Assembly (NCBI RefSeq): GCF_014205255.1
Contig: NZ_JACHNE010000001.1
Span: 6,696,001 to 6,760,000 of the forward strand
Length of the DNA: 64,000 bases
Source: Streptomyces caelestis
GTDB taxonomy: Bacteria > Actinomycetota > Actinomycetes > Streptomycetales > Streptomycetaceae
Reading direction: 5' to 3'
The first letter of the stretch is position 1. Each line of letters opens with the position of its first letter. Below the pieces are notes generated by a model. The model was not told the DNA's origin. It saw only the letters and a list, made by a program, of their open reading frames with translations, and made no database searches. Below, piece after piece: positions 1 through 8,317 of the stretch. The translations under genes and the position numbers were made by a program.

Positions 1-320
1 AGTCGGCCCGCATCGACGGCGCCAACGCCTTCACGGTCTACCGGAAGATCATCTTCCCGCTGCTCAAGCCCGCGATCGCGACGGTCGTGATCGTGAAGGG
101 GATCAACGTCTACAACGACTTCTACATCCCCTTCCTCTACATGCCCTCCGAAGATCTTGGCGTGATATCGACGTCCCTGTTCCGCTTCAAGGGCCCCTTC
201 GGAGCCCACTGGGAGACCATCTCGGCAGGCGCGATCCTCGTCATCGTCCCGACGCTGATCGTCTTCCTGGTCCTCCAGCGGTTCATCTACAACGGTTTCA
301 CCCGAGGCGCCACGAAGTAG
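1..320 (+). CDS. Carbohydrate ABC transporter permease, C-terminal part
   Basis: Partial gene cut by the window edge; the frame is open from base 3 and the last 105 residues are visible. It begins inside the cytoplasmic EAA loop of a MalG-type permease (SARIDGANAFTVYRKIIFPLL), which docks on the ATPase. A final membrane segment follows (AGAILVIVPTLIVFLVLQRF) and then a short basic tail ending GATK. MalG-family permeases form the membrane channel of sugar importers together with a MalF partner and a binding protein, which would lie to the left. The substrate cannot be read from this fragment. Confidence 0.9.
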   Translation, partial: SARIDGANAFTVYRKIIFPLLKPAIATVVIVKGINVYNDFYIPFLYMPSEDLGVISTSLFRFKGPFGAHWETISAGAILVIVPTLIVFLVLQRFIYNGFTRGATK

Positions 321-374
321 GAGGGCTGCCCCCAGGGGCGCGCAGCCGCCGTACGGCGAAGGGCCCTGCGGCGG

Positions 375-1664
375 CTAGGCCTCCGTGACGGCCAGCGCCT
401 CCACCAGTACGGGAGTCACCTGCTCGACCTGCCACGGCCGCGCGCCGTACCCGGCGAGCGCGGCCGCCACGGACTCGGCGTCGACCACCGCCGGCGGCTC
501 CCAGCAGACCCGCCGAACCGTGTCCGGCGTGATCAGATTCTCCTGCGGCATGTTGAGCTGCTCGGCCAGCGCCGACACCCCCGCCCGGGCCGCGGACAAC
601 CGAGCGGCGGCAACGGGATCCTTGTCCGCCCAGGCCCGCGGCGGCGGAGGCCCGGTCACGGGCTGCCCCGGCTGCGGCAACTGCGCCTCGGTCAGCGCCT
701 TCGCCCGGTCCACGGCCGCCTGCCACTGCTCCAGCTGCCGCTTGCTCATCCGGTGTCCGAAACCGTTCAGCGCGGCCAGCGCGTGCACGTTGGCCGGAAC
801 CGCCAGCGCGGCCTCCACGATCGCCGCGTCCCCGAGCACCTTGCCGGGGGAGACGTCCCGCCGCTGCGCGATGCGGTCCCGGGTCTGCCACAGCTCCCGT
901 ACGACGGCCAGCTGCCGCCGCCGGCGCACCTTGTGCATGCCGGACGTACGCCGCCACGGATCCTTGCGGGGCTCCGGCGGGGGAGCGGAGGCGATCGCGT
1001 CGAACTCCTGGTGGGCCCACTCCAGCTTGCCCTGCCGGTCGAGCTCCTTCTCCAGCGCGTCGCGCAGGTCGACGAGCAGCTCGACGTCCAGCGCCGCGTA
1101 GCGCAGCCAGGGCTCGGGCAACGGGCGGGTGGACCAGTCGACGGCGGAGTGCCCCTTCTCCAGGACGAAGCCGAGGACGCCCTCGACCATCGCGCCGAGG
1201 CCGACCCGGGGGAACCCGGCGAGCCGCCCGGCCAGCTCCGTGTCGAACAGCCGCGTCGGCACCATGCCTATCTCGCGCAGGCAGGGCAGGTCCTGGGTGG
1301 CGGCGTGCAGCACCCACTCGACGCCGGACAGGGCCTCGCCCAGGGCGGACAGGTCGGGGCAGGCGACGGGGTCGATCAGAGCCGTTCCGGCGCCCTGGCG
1401 GCGCAGCTGGACCAGGTAGGCGCGCTGGCCGTAGCGGTAGCCGGACGCCCGCTCGGCGTCGACGGCGACCGGGCCGGAGCCCGCCTCGAAGGCGGCGATC
1501 ACCCGGGCCAGGGCAGCCTCGTCCGCCACCACGGGTGGAATGCCCTCACGTGGTTCCAGCAAAGGGATCGGCGCCTCCGTAGCAGAAGATCCGCCGTCGT
1601 CCGGAGGAGCGCCTCCGGTGGTTCGCAGTGAGCTGTCTGCTGCGGTCTCGTGGGCGTCGGTCAC
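375..1664 (-). CDS. rnd: Ribonuclease D (3'-5' exoribonuclease with HRDC domain)
   Basis: A 429-residue protein with a DEDD exonuclease domain (about residues 45-215) followed by an HRDC nucleic-acid-binding domain (about 240-320) and an actinobacterial C-terminal extension. The metal-binding acids are visible: D69 and E71 in PVAVDAERA, D125 in ATQDLPCL, and Y189/D193 in YAALDVELL. The family trims the 3' ends of structured RNAs such as tRNA precursors in the cytoplasm. The start is GTG at 1664. No clear Shine-Dalgarno precedes it, and a TACCCT box lies a few bases upstream, so a leaderless message is possible. A perfect 34-bp palindrome sits 27 bp upstream and may affect its expression. The gene points the same way as the regulator upstream. 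Confidence 0.93.
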   Translation of the reverse strand: MTDAHETAADSSLRTTGGAPPDDGGSSATEAPIPLLEPREGIPPVVADEAALARVIAAFEAGSGPVAVDAERASGYRYGQRAYLVQLRRQGAGTALIDPVACPDLSALGEALSGVEWVLHAATQDLPCLREIGMVPTRLFDTELAGRLAGFPRVGLGAMVEGVLGFVLEKGHSAVDWSTRPLPEPWLRYAALDVELLVDLRDALEKELDRQGKLEWAHQEFDAIASAPPPEPRKDPWRRTSGMHKVRRRRQLAVVRELWQTRDRIAQRRDVSPGKVLGDAAIVEAALAVPANVHALAALNGFGHRMSKRQLEQWQAAVDRAKALTEAQLPQPGQPVTGPPPPRAWADKDPVAAARLSAARAGVSALAEQLNMPQENLITPDTVRRVCWEPPAVVDAESVAAALAGYGARPWQVEQVTPVLVEALAVTEA

Positions 1665-1690
1665 CTGTCAAGGGTATCCGTGTATGGACA

Positions 1691-1724
1691 GCGCCCGTCG
1701 ACGGAACGTTCCGTCGACGGGCGC
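1691..1724. repeat. Perfect 34-bp palindrome
   Basis: The left arm GCGCCCGTCGACGGAAC (1691-1707) is followed with no spacer by its exact reverse complement (1708-1724). It lies between rnd and the upstream LuxR-type gene. It could be the terminator of that gene, though no U tract follows on the minus strand (TGTCCATAC), or a protein-binding site for rnd. Confidence 0.85.
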
Positions 1725-1850
1725 CCGGGGGTCGCAAACCAGTCAGGTCGGGGGAGTGTCGGGTTGGCGAACCGTGAGTGACATGAGGGGGATCCGCGGT
1801 CGGCCCCGTTCATGTGAGTGAATGATCACCAAGGGGCATCATGGAGCGGG

Positions 1851-2513
1851 TCAGTGGATGATTCCCGTCCGCAGGGCCACCGCGACCATCCCGGCGCGGT
1901 CGCCCGTGCCGAGCTTGCGGGCGATGCGGGCGAGGTGGCTCTTGACGGTCAGTGCGGACAGGCCCATCGAGACGCCGATCGCCTTGTTCGACTGGCCTTC
2001 CGCGACCAGTCGCAGCACCTCGACCTCGCGGCCGGAGAGCTCGCGGTAGCCGCCCGGGTGGCTCGGGGCACCCGGGGGGCGGCGGTGCAGGCGTGCGGCG
2101 GCGGCGCCGATGGGGGCGGAGCCCGGCCGGGTGGGGAGCCCGACGTTGGTGCGGGTGCCGGTGACGACGTAGCCCTTGACACCGCCGGCGAGCGCGTTGC
2201 GCACGGCGCCGATGTCGTCGGCGGCGGAGAGGGCGAGCCCGTTGGGCCAGCCCGCGGCGCGGGTCTCCGACAGCAGGGTGAGGCCGGAGCCATCCGGCAG
2301 GTGGACGTCGGCGACGCAGATGTCGCGGGGGTTGCCGATGCGGGGACGAGCCTCCGCGATGGACGAGGCCTCGATGACATCGCGCACACCGAGCGCCCAC
2401 AGGTGGCGGGTGACGGTGGAGCGGACGCGCGGGTCGGCCACGACCACCATGGCGGTCGGCTTGTTCGGGCGGTAGGCGACCAGGCTTGCGGGCTGCTCGA
2501 GGAGAACGGACAC
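1851..2513 (-). CDS. Orphan LuxR/NarL-type response regulator
   Basis: A 220-residue protein. The N-terminal half resembles a receiver domain: VVVADPRV near the start, and a likely phosphoacceptor Asp in CVADVHLPDGSG around residue 70. The C-terminal half is a LuxR-type helix-turn-helix (LSGREVEVLRLVAEGQSNKA...VKSHLARIARKLG, about residues 150-215). Receivers of this type normally take phosphate from a histidine kinase and the HTH binds DNA. No kinase gene is adjacent, so it is an orphan in this window. The receiver is divergent (the first acidic pair is reduced to AD), so it may not be phosphorylated in the usual way. About 320 bp of non-coding sequence precede it, enough for its own regulated promoter. 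Confidence 0.9.
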   Translation of the reverse strand: MSVLLEQPASLVAYRPNKPTAMVVVADPRVRSTVTRHLWALGVRDVIEASSIAEARPRIGNPRDICVADVHLPDGSGLTLLSETRAAGWPNGLALSAADDIGAVRNALAGGVKGYVVTGTRTNVGLPTRPGSAPIGAAAARLHRRPPGAPSHPGGYRELSGREVEVLRLVAEGQSNKAIGVSMGLSALTVKSHLARIARKLGTGDRAGMVAVALRTGIIH

Positions 2514-2836
2514 CAGGCCTCCTGGGGTGCGGGACGGGGCCGGCTCGTGGGGGTGAAGCCGGGACGAACCGTGCTTTCAAGGTCACAGTCGTCTTCGGCA
2601 CCCGGCCCGTCCGCCTTTAGGGAATGATCACGAATCGGTGATAACAATCCGTGCAATTCGGACACGCGGTCGATCACTCGAAGGCCGAACGGTTTCGGTC
2701 TGCGTCGGTACGCGGTCGAAAGTGGCCGTATCGACAAAGTGATTCGGCCAAGAGGGGGACGCAGGTGTGATCGTCGACCGGGCATGGTTGACCGCCCCGT
2801 ACAAGTTCGATCAGTACGGGGTCGGAACAGGTTCGA
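2514..2836. other. Non-coding region upstream of the LuxR-type gene
   Basis: No gene was recognised here. The sequence is less GC-rich than its neighbours around 2615-2770. It holds a small inverted repeat ATCAC-N6-GTGAT (2627-2642) and a long-range complementarity between GGACGGGGCCGG (about 2533-2544) and CCGGCCCGTCC (about 2602-2612), which could fold in the leader of the downstream minus-strand gene. No convincing -35/-10 pair was identified. Confidence 0.5.
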
Positions 2837-3511
2837 TCAGCGGGACTGCGGGCCCCGCCGCTGGGGCAGCGTCACCACCGACGCGTCGCCCGGCGCGGCC
2901 GGCGGCAGCCCCGCGACCTGGGCGAGCAGATCGCACCAGGACGCCAGGTGCGCGGCCGTGTCCGGCACCCCGCCCAGGCCCTCGCGCGGCGTCCACGAGG
3001 CACGGATCTCGATCTGCGAGGCGGCCGGGCGCGCGGACAGACCGCCGAAGTAGTGCGAGCTCGCCCGCGTGACGGTGCCGCTCGGCTCCCCGTACGTCAG
3101 CCCGCGCGTCTGGAGCGCGCCGGTCAGCCAGGACCAGCACACCTCCGGCAGCAGCGGGTCCGCGGCCATCTCCGGCTCCAGCTCCGCGCGCACCAGCGTC
3201 ACCAGCCGGAACGTGCCCTGCCAGGCCTCGTGTCCCGCCGGGTCGTGCAGCAGCACCAGCCGGCCGTCGGCCAGGTCCTCGTCACCGTCGACGACCGCGG
3301 CCTCCAGCGCGTAGGCGTAGGGAGCGAGCCGCCTGGGCGGGCGGGTCGGCTCGACCTCGATCTGGGGCCGCAGCCGCGCCGCCATGAGCGCGTCGACGGC
3401 GGCCCGGAAGGGCAGCGGGGCGGTGTCCGCCTCCCGCCGGTCTTGCTCGGTGTCCTTCGCTTCGTCCATTCCGCCAGCGCCGTCCGACAGTCGTCCCTGA
3501 GCCGCAGCCAT
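2837..3511 (-). CDS. DUF3000 family protein
   Basis: A 224-residue protein of unknown function. It belongs to the actinobacterial DUF3000 family, recognised by the body starting APLPFRAAVDALMAARLRPQIEVEP and the motif RAELEPEMAADPLLPEVCWSWL. No signal peptide or membrane segment is evident, so it is probably cytoplasmic. The segment after residue 30 looks conserved, whereas the first residues (MAAAQGRLSDGAGGMDEAKD) are low complexity, so the true start could be the internal Met15. It is divergent from hemE with about 100 bp between them, and this pairing is, from memory, common in Streptomyces. Function cannot be inferred beyond that link. Confidence 0.85.
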   Translation of the reverse strand: MAAAQGRLSDGAGGMDEAKDTEQDRREADTAPLPFRAAVDALMAARLRPQIEVEPTRPPRRLAPYAYALEAAVVDGDEDLADGRLVLLHDPAGHEAWQGTFRLVTLVRAELEPEMAADPLLPEVCWSWLTGALQTRGLTYGEPSGTVTRASSHYFGGLSARPAASQIEIRASWTPREGLGGVPDTAAHLASWCDLLAQVAGLPPAAPGDASVVTLPQRRGPQSR

Positions 3512-3612
3512 GCCGGAAGATTACGGGGACCGGAGCCCGGGCGCCGGGCTAGACACCCCGCGCCCGTCCAGGGGCTGAATCACGCCCATCGGGGGCGTGC
3601 GAAACTTGGCCC

Positions 3613-4680
3613 GTGAGTGCCAACGACGCCCCCCGGGCCCAGCAGCCGTCCGCCCCGTACGACTCGGCCTTCCTCAAGGCCTGCCGGCGCGAGCCCGTGC
3701 CGCACACGCCGGTGTGGTTCATGCGGCAGGCCGGGCGCTCACTGCCGGAGTACCGCAAGGTGCGCGAGGGCATCGGGATGCTCGAGTCCTGCATGCGGCC
3801 CGAGCTGGTCACCGAGATCACGCTCCAGCCGGTGCGCCGGCACGGCGTCGACGCGGCGATCTACTTCAGCGACATCGTCGTCCCGCTCAAGGCCATCGGC
3901 GTCGACCTCGACATCAAGCCAGGCGTCGGCCCGGTCGTCGAGCGCCCCATCCGCACCCGCGCCGACCTCGCCCAGCTGCGCGACCTGACCGCCGAGGACG
4001 TCTCCTACGTCACCGAGGCCATCGGCCTGCTCACCCGCGAACTCGGCACCACGCCCCTGATCGGCTTCGCCGGCGCCCCCTTCACCCTCGCCAGCTACCT
4101 CGTCGAGGGCGGCCCGTCCCGCACGTACGAGAACGCCAAGGCGATGATGTACGGCGACCCCGAGCTGTGGGCCGACCTGCTCGACCGCCTCGCCGACATC
4201 ACGGCCGCCTTCCTGAAGGTGCAGATCGAGGCGGGCGCCTCGGCGGTCCAGCTGTTCGACTCCTGGGCCGGTGCCCTCGCCCCCACCGACTACCGGCGCT
4301 CGGTGCTGCCGGCGTCGGCGAAGGTCTTGGAGGCCGTGGCCGGTTACGGCGTCCCGCGCATCCACTTCGGCGTCGGCACCGGCGAACTGCTGCGGCTCAT
4401 GGGCGAGGCCGGCGCGGACGTCGTCGGCGTCGACTGGCGCGTCCCGCTGGACGAGGCCGCCCGCCGCGTCGGCCCCGGCAAGGCGCTCCAGGGCAACCTC
4501 GACCCGACGGTGCTGTTCGCCACGACGGAGGCCGTCGAGGCGAAGACCCGTGAGGTCCTGGACTCGGCGGCGGGGCTGGAGGGGCACGTCTTCAACCTCG
4601 GCCACGGCGTCATGCCGTCGACGGACCCGGACGCGCTGACGCGGCTGGTGGAGTACGTGCACACACAGACCGCCCGCTGA
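3613..4680 (+). CDS. hemE: Uroporphyrinogen III decarboxylase
   Basis: This enzyme removes four acetate carboxyls from uroporphyrinogen III to give coproporphyrinogen III in haem synthesis. At 355 residues it has the normal family length. Visible motifs are the substrate-binding PVWFMRQAGRSLPEYR (about residues 35-50), the catalytic Asp in YFSDIVVPLKAIG, GFAGAPFTLASYL, VQLFDSWAG, and the C-terminal FNLGHGVMPSTDPD. It starts at GTG 3613. Two further haem genes, hemG and hemQ, lie about 6 kb downstream on the same strand, so the pathway is clustered but not one operon. It is cytoplasmic. Confidence 0.97.
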   Translation: MSANDAPRAQQPSAPYDSAFLKACRREPVPHTPVWFMRQAGRSLPEYRKVREGIGMLESCMRPELVTEITLQPVRRHGVDAAIYFSDIVVPLKAIGVDLDIKPGVGPVVERPIRTRADLAQLRDLTAEDVSYVTEAIGLLTRELGTTPLIGFAGAPFTLASYLVEGGPSRTYENAKAMMYGDPELWADLLDRLADITAAFLKVQIEAGASAVQLFDSWAGALAPTDYRRSVLPASAKVLEAVAGYGVPRIHFGVGTGELLRLMGEAGADVVGVDWRVPLDEAARRVGPGKALQGNLDPTVLFATTEAVEAKTREVLDSAAGLEGHVFNLGHGVMPSTDPDALTRLVEYVHTQTAR

Positions 4681-4801
4681 CGGAGACGGCGGCAGGGCCG
4701 GTCCTGACGGCCGGGCCGCGCCCGCCTGCCGGAGAGGCTCCGGTGGCGGCGGTGGACTCGCCGGATGCGGGTAGAAGTCCCGCCCCACGTAACCTCTTCC
4801 C

Positions 4802-5758
4802 GTGCCCGCACCCCGCCTGCATCGCGTCGCCGTCCTTGTTCTGGAGGGTGCGAAGCCGCTCGATGTCGGAATTCCCGCGCAGGTCTTCACGACCCGCGCG
4901 AGCATGCCGTACGAGGTGCGGGTGTGCGGGGCGGCGCCCGGTCTCGTGACCGGCGGCGACGGCCTCGCGTACTACGTCGCCCACGGCCTCGACGCGCTCG
5001 CGTGGGCCGACATCGTCTTCGTCCCCGGCTACCGGTTCCCGGACCGCGACGACCCGCCGCGGGCCGTCGTCGACGCACTGATCGCCGCCCATGAGCGGGG
5101 CGCGCGGCTCGCCGCCATCTCGACGGGCGCCTTCGCGCTCGCCGCCACGGGCCTGCTCGACGGCAGGCGCGCCACGACGCACTGGCACTACACGCGGGCA
5201 CTCGTGGCCAGGCACCCGCTCGTCCGGGTCGACGAGAACGTGCTGTTCGTCGACGAGGGCAGCGTGCTCACCTCGGCCGGCGCCGCCTCCGGCATCGACC
5301 TGTGCCTGCACATCCTGCGCGGCGACCTCGGAGTGGCCGCGTCCAACCACGCGGCCCGGCGTCTGGTCGCCGCCCCCTACCGCAGCGGCGGCCAGGCCCA
5401 GTACGTGCCGCGCAGCGTCCCCGAGCCGCTCGGCGAGCGGTTCGCCGCCACCCGCGAGTGGGCGCTGCACCGGCTCGGCGAGCCCCTCACCCTCGACATA
5501 CTGGCGCGGCAGGCCGGGGTCTCGCCGCGCACGTTCTCCCGGCGCTTCGTCGAGGAGACCGGCTACACGCCGATGCAGTGGGTGATGCGTGCCCGCATCG
5601 ACCTGGCCCGCGAACTGCTCGAGCGCTCGCAGCGCAGCGTCGAACAGATCGCCGCCGACGTCGGGCTCGGCACCGGCGCGAACCTGCGCCTGCACTTCCA
5701 GCGCATCCTCGGCACCACACCGAGCGAGTACCGGCGCACCTTCACCCGGGGCGAGTGA
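4802..5758 (+). CDS. GlxA-type AraC family transcriptional regulator
   Basis: A 318-residue regulator with an N-terminal DJ-1/PfpI-like domain (about 5-185, VAVLVLEGAKPLDVGIPAQVF...) and a C-terminal AraC helix-turn-helix pair (about 215-315, ILARQAGVSPRTFSRRF... and VEQIAADVGLGTGANLRLHFQRILGTTPSEYRR). In GlxA-like proteins the DJ-1 domain usually lacks hydrolase activity and serves for sensing or oligomerisation. The expected nucleophile position reads AISTGAFALA, with Ser/Thr in place of the Cys of true proteases, which fits a regulator. It starts at GTG 4802. The gap gene follows after about 105 bp and may be a target; that is inference. Confidence 0.93.
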   Translation: MPAPRLHRVAVLVLEGAKPLDVGIPAQVFTTRASMPYEVRVCGAAPGLVTGGDGLAYYVAHGLDALAWADIVFVPGYRFPDRDDPPRAVVDALIAAHERGARLAAISTGAFALAATGLLDGRRATTHWHYTRALVARHPLVRVDENVLFVDEGSVLTSAGAASGIDLCLHILRGDLGVAASNHAARRLVAAPYRSGGQAQYVPRSVPEPLGERFAATREWALHRLGEPLTLDILARQAGVSPRTFSRRFVEETGYTPMQWVMRARIDLARELLERSQRSVEQIAADVGLGTGANLRLHFQRILGTTPSEYRRTFTRGE

Positions 5759-5864
5759 CCCGCCCGGAACCTCGTGGCGAGATCCTTTTGAACCGTGGCG
5801 ATCCCGCCACTGTCAGCGGCGCCGGCCGCGGGCGAGCCTGGTGGCGAGGGAAGGGACATCACTC

Positions 5865-6863
5865 ATGACTCGCATCGCCATCAACGGATTCGGCCGCATC
5901 GGACGCAATGCGCTGCGCGCACTGCTGGAGCGCGACAGCGCCCTGGACATCGTCGCCGTCAACGACCTGACGGAGCCCGCCACTCTCGCCCGGCTGCTCG
6001 CCTACGACAGCACGGCCGGCCGGCTCGGGCGCCCGGTGACCGTCGACGGGGACACCCTCGTCGTCGACGGCCGTCGGATCACGGTGCTGGCCGAGCGCGA
6101 ACCGGCGCAGCTGCCGTGGGCCGAACTCGGCGTCGACATCGTCCTGGAAGCCACCGGCCGCTTCACCTCGGCCAAGGCCGCCCGCGCCCACCTCGACGCC
6201 GGCGCGAAGAAGGTACTCGTCAGCGCGCCGTCGGACGGCGCCGACGTCACGCTCGCGTTCGGGGTCAACACCGACGCCTGTGACCCGGCTGTGCACACGA
6301 TCGTCTCGAACGCCTCCTGCACCACCAACGCCCTCGCACCGCTGGCCAAGGTGCTCGACGACCTCGCCGGTATCGAGCACGGGTTCATGACGACGGTGCA
6401 CGCCTACACGCAGGAGCAGAACCTGCAGGACGGTCCGCACCGCGACGCCCGTCGCGCCCGGGCCGCCGGCGTCAACATCGTGCCCACCACGACCGGCGCC
6501 GCCAAGGCGATCGGCCTGGTGCTGCCGAACCTCGACGGCAAGCTGTCCGGCGACTCGATCCGCGTACCGGTGCCGGTGGGCTCGATCGTCGAACTCAACA
6601 CGACCGTCGCCCGCGACGTGACGCGCGACGACGTGCTGGCGGCGTACCGCGCCGCGGCGGAGGGGCCGCTCGCCGGCATCCTCGAGTACTCGCAGGACCC
6701 GCTCGTGTCGTCCGACATCACGGGCAATCCCGCCTCGTCGATCTTCGACTCCGCCCTCACCCGCGTCGACGGCCGCCACGTCAAGGTGGTCGCCTGGTAC
6801 GACAACGAGTGGGGCTTCTCGAACCGCGTGATCGACACGCTCGAGTTCCTCGCCACCGGCTGA
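5865..6863 (+). CDS. gap: Type I glyceraldehyde-3-phosphate dehydrogenase
   Basis: A 332-residue NAD(P)-dependent dehydrogenase converting glyceraldehyde 3-phosphate to 1,3-bisphosphoglycerate. It shows the Rossmann motif INGFGRIGRN at the N-terminus, the catalytic cysteine C152 in SNASCTTNAL, and the C-terminal WYDNEWGFSNR. The chosen ATG at 5865 gives the canonical N-terminus MTRIAINGFG and is preceded by GAGGGAAGGGA. It stands alone rather than with pgk and tpi, so it may be a secondary paralogue under different control. Confidence 0.95.
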   Translation: MTRIAINGFGRIGRNALRALLERDSALDIVAVNDLTEPATLARLLAYDSTAGRLGRPVTVDGDTLVVDGRRITVLAEREPAQLPWAELGVDIVLEATGRFTSAKAARAHLDAGAKKVLVSAPSDGADVTLAFGVNTDACDPAVHTIVSNASCTTNALAPLAKVLDDLAGIEHGFMTTVHAYTQEQNLQDGPHRDARRARAAGVNIVPTTTGAAKAIGLVLPNLDGKLSGDSIRVPVPVGSIVELNTTVARDVTRDDVLAAYRAAAEGPLAGILEYSQDPLVSSDITGNPASSIFDSALTRVDGRHVKVVAWYDNEWGFSNRVIDTLEFLATG

Positions 6864-6894
6864 CCGGACGCCGGGGTGGTGCCCCGCCTCCGGT
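6863..6894. terminator. Likely bidirectional terminator between gap and rhomboid gene
   Basis: An imperfect GC-rich hairpin: outer arms ACCGGA (6863-6868) and TCCGGT (6889-6894), with inner GGGG/CCCC pairing. It overlaps the last base of gap and lies between two convergent stops (6863 and 6922). There is no strong T tract, which is usual in Streptomyces. Confidence 0.5.
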
Positions 6895-6921
6895 GTTGCG
6901 TGACATTCGTCCCCGGCCCAC

Positions 6922-7740
6922 TCACCAGCTCGGCCGCGCGCGCCGGCCGAACAGCACGCCGGGCGGTTCCGGCGGCGGGGGAGTGCCGGGGCGTAGCGGC
7001 CAGGCGATCAGCATGCCCGCCACGAAGCCGGCGACGTGCGCCAGATAGGCCACGGTCCCGGCGCCGGAGATGCCCTCGCCGGAGGAGTACACCGCCTGGA
7101 GCACGAACCAGAAGCCGAGCACGATCCAGGCGGGCAGCCGCAGCGGCAGGAAGATCAGGAAGGGGACGAGGACCCAGACGCGGGCCCTCGGGTAGAGCAC
7201 GAGGTAGGCGCCCAGCACCCCGGCGATCGCCCCGGACGCGCCGATCAGCGGGTCGCCCGAGTCGGTGTTCGCGAGGGCGAAGGCATACGCGGCCGCGTAG
7301 CCGCAGACCACGTAGAAGAGCAGGAAGCGGATGTGGCCCATCCGGTCCTCGATGTTGTTGCCGAAGATCCACAGGAACAGCATGTTGCCCAGCAGGTGCA
7401 GCCAGCTGCCGTGCAGGAACATCGCCGTCAGGACGCTCAGTTCCGGCGACTTGTCGTGGGGCGGCGGGCCGACCACGCAGCCGGGTCCCTGCGGGCCCAC
7501 CCCGATGTCACCCGTGGGCACCAGTCCGGGCATCTGATGGCGGATCAGTTCCCGTGGCACCGCCGCGTACTGGTCGAGGAACGCCTGGAGGTGACACAGC
7601 TGGGCCAGGCTGCTCTCGCCCACCAGGGAACCGGCCATGCCGGGAGTGAGCAGGAACACGACGATGCCGGCGGCGAGCAGGGCGTACGTCACCCAGGGGG
7701 TGCGCCGCGCGGGATTCACGTCGTGAACGGGGATGACCAC
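6922..7740 (-). CDS. Rhomboid family intramembrane serine protease
   Basis: A 272-residue polytopic membrane protein. The catalytic serine is in GASGAIAGVLGAYL and the partner histidine in AYLAHVAGFVAGM. The substrate-gating motif MFLHGSWLHLLGNMLFLWIFG is also present. Rhomboids cleave transmembrane segments of other proteins within the membrane. An extra loop of about 65 residues between the first membrane helix and the HGSWLH helix (CHLQAFLDQYAAVPREL...GPQGPGCVVGPPPHDKSPE) looks like the extracytoplasmic L1 insertion seen in actinobacterial members. The protein starts MVIPVHDVNPARR and ends in a Pro-rich, Arg-rich cytoplasmic tail. The natural substrate is unknown. Confidence 0.93.
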   Translation of the reverse strand: MVIPVHDVNPARRTPWVTYALLAAGIVVFLLTPGMAGSLVGESSLAQLCHLQAFLDQYAAVPRELIRHQMPGLVPTGDIGVGPQGPGCVVGPPPHDKSPELSVLTAMFLHGSWLHLLGNMLFLWIFGNNIEDRMGHIRFLLFYVVCGYAAAYAFALANTDSGDPLIGASGAIAGVLGAYLVLYPRARVWVLVPFLIFLPLRLPAWIVLGFWFVLQAVYSSGEGISGAGTVAYLAHVAGFVAGMLIAWPLRPGTPPPPEPPGVLFGRRARPSW

Positions 7741-7874
7741 ACCACACGTGTGCCCGGGGCGCCGCCGGCGAATCGGTCCTGCCGCTGAACGCGGCCGTCC
7801 GGGCGCGCGTATGTCTCGGCAACCGCCCGCGGCGCGGGGAAGGCGGGTCGCGGGGCCGACGTGAGGAACAGGCG

Positions 7875-8204
7875 ATGAACGACCGAGTTACTCCTCCGAT
7901 GCACGCACTGCCCGACGGCGAGGCGGAGCTGACGCTGGTGGTGCGGCTGCCGTGGGAGGACGTGGCCCGCCTCGGCCAGGAGGCCGGGCGGCTGGCGACC
8001 CAGATGCGGCGGCCCGTGACGCTGGACGAGGCGGTGAGTCACCGGTTGCGGTCGTCCAGGATCGCCGCGCATGCGAAGCCGGCCGGGGAGCAGCCGCCGG
8101 CGGTTTCGGCCTCGGCGTCGGTGTCGTCGTTGCCGTCGCGGCCGCCGGCGGAGCAGGCGCGGCAGGCGATTGACCGGATCAACGGCACTGCTGGGACCGC
8201 GTAG
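7875..8204 (+). CDS. Small protein of unknown function
   Basis: A 109-residue predicted cytoplasmic protein. The ATG at 7875 follows GTGAGGAACAGGCG. The first 65 residues (AELTLVVRLPWEDVARLGQEAGRLATQMRRPVTLDEAVSHRLR) look folded and helical. The rest is an Ala/Ser/Pro-rich tail. The regular codon usage and clean start support a real gene. No family is recognised. It is divergent from the rhomboid gene and convergent with the flavoprotein gene. Confidence 0.75.
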   Translation: MNDRVTPPMHALPDGEAELTLVVRLPWEDVARLGQEAGRLATQMRRPVTLDEAVSHRLRSSRIAAHAKPAGEQPPAVSASASVSSLPSRPPAEQARQAIDRINGTAGTA

Positions 8205-8212
8205 GGCTTCGC

Positions 8213-8300
8213 CGTAGGGGTGCGGGTTCGTTGCCGGGTGCGGCTGGTCGCGCCCACGCGGCGGAGCCGCGGATCGACACGGCCCCGCGCCCCTGAGGCT
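8213..8300. repeat. Streptomyces dispersed intergenic repeat with hairpin
   Basis: The sequence TTGCCGGGTGCGGCTGGTCG followed by CGCCCACGCGGCGGAGCCGC and ending CCCCGCGCCCCTGA matches, from memory, a small repeat found at many intergenic sites in Streptomyces genomes. It contains a perfect hairpin, CGCGGC-GGA-GCCGCG (8257-8271). It lies between two convergent stops (8204 and 8318), so it may act as a bidirectional terminator here. Copy number elsewhere was not checked. Confidence 0.6.
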
Positions 8301-8317
8301 TGTTGTTCCACCGTCCC

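Noticed and set aside
4691..4730. Hairpin after hemE (GGCAGG with CCTGCC)
   Set aside because: The stem is interrupted and of a kind expected often at this GC content; too weak to call as a terminator.
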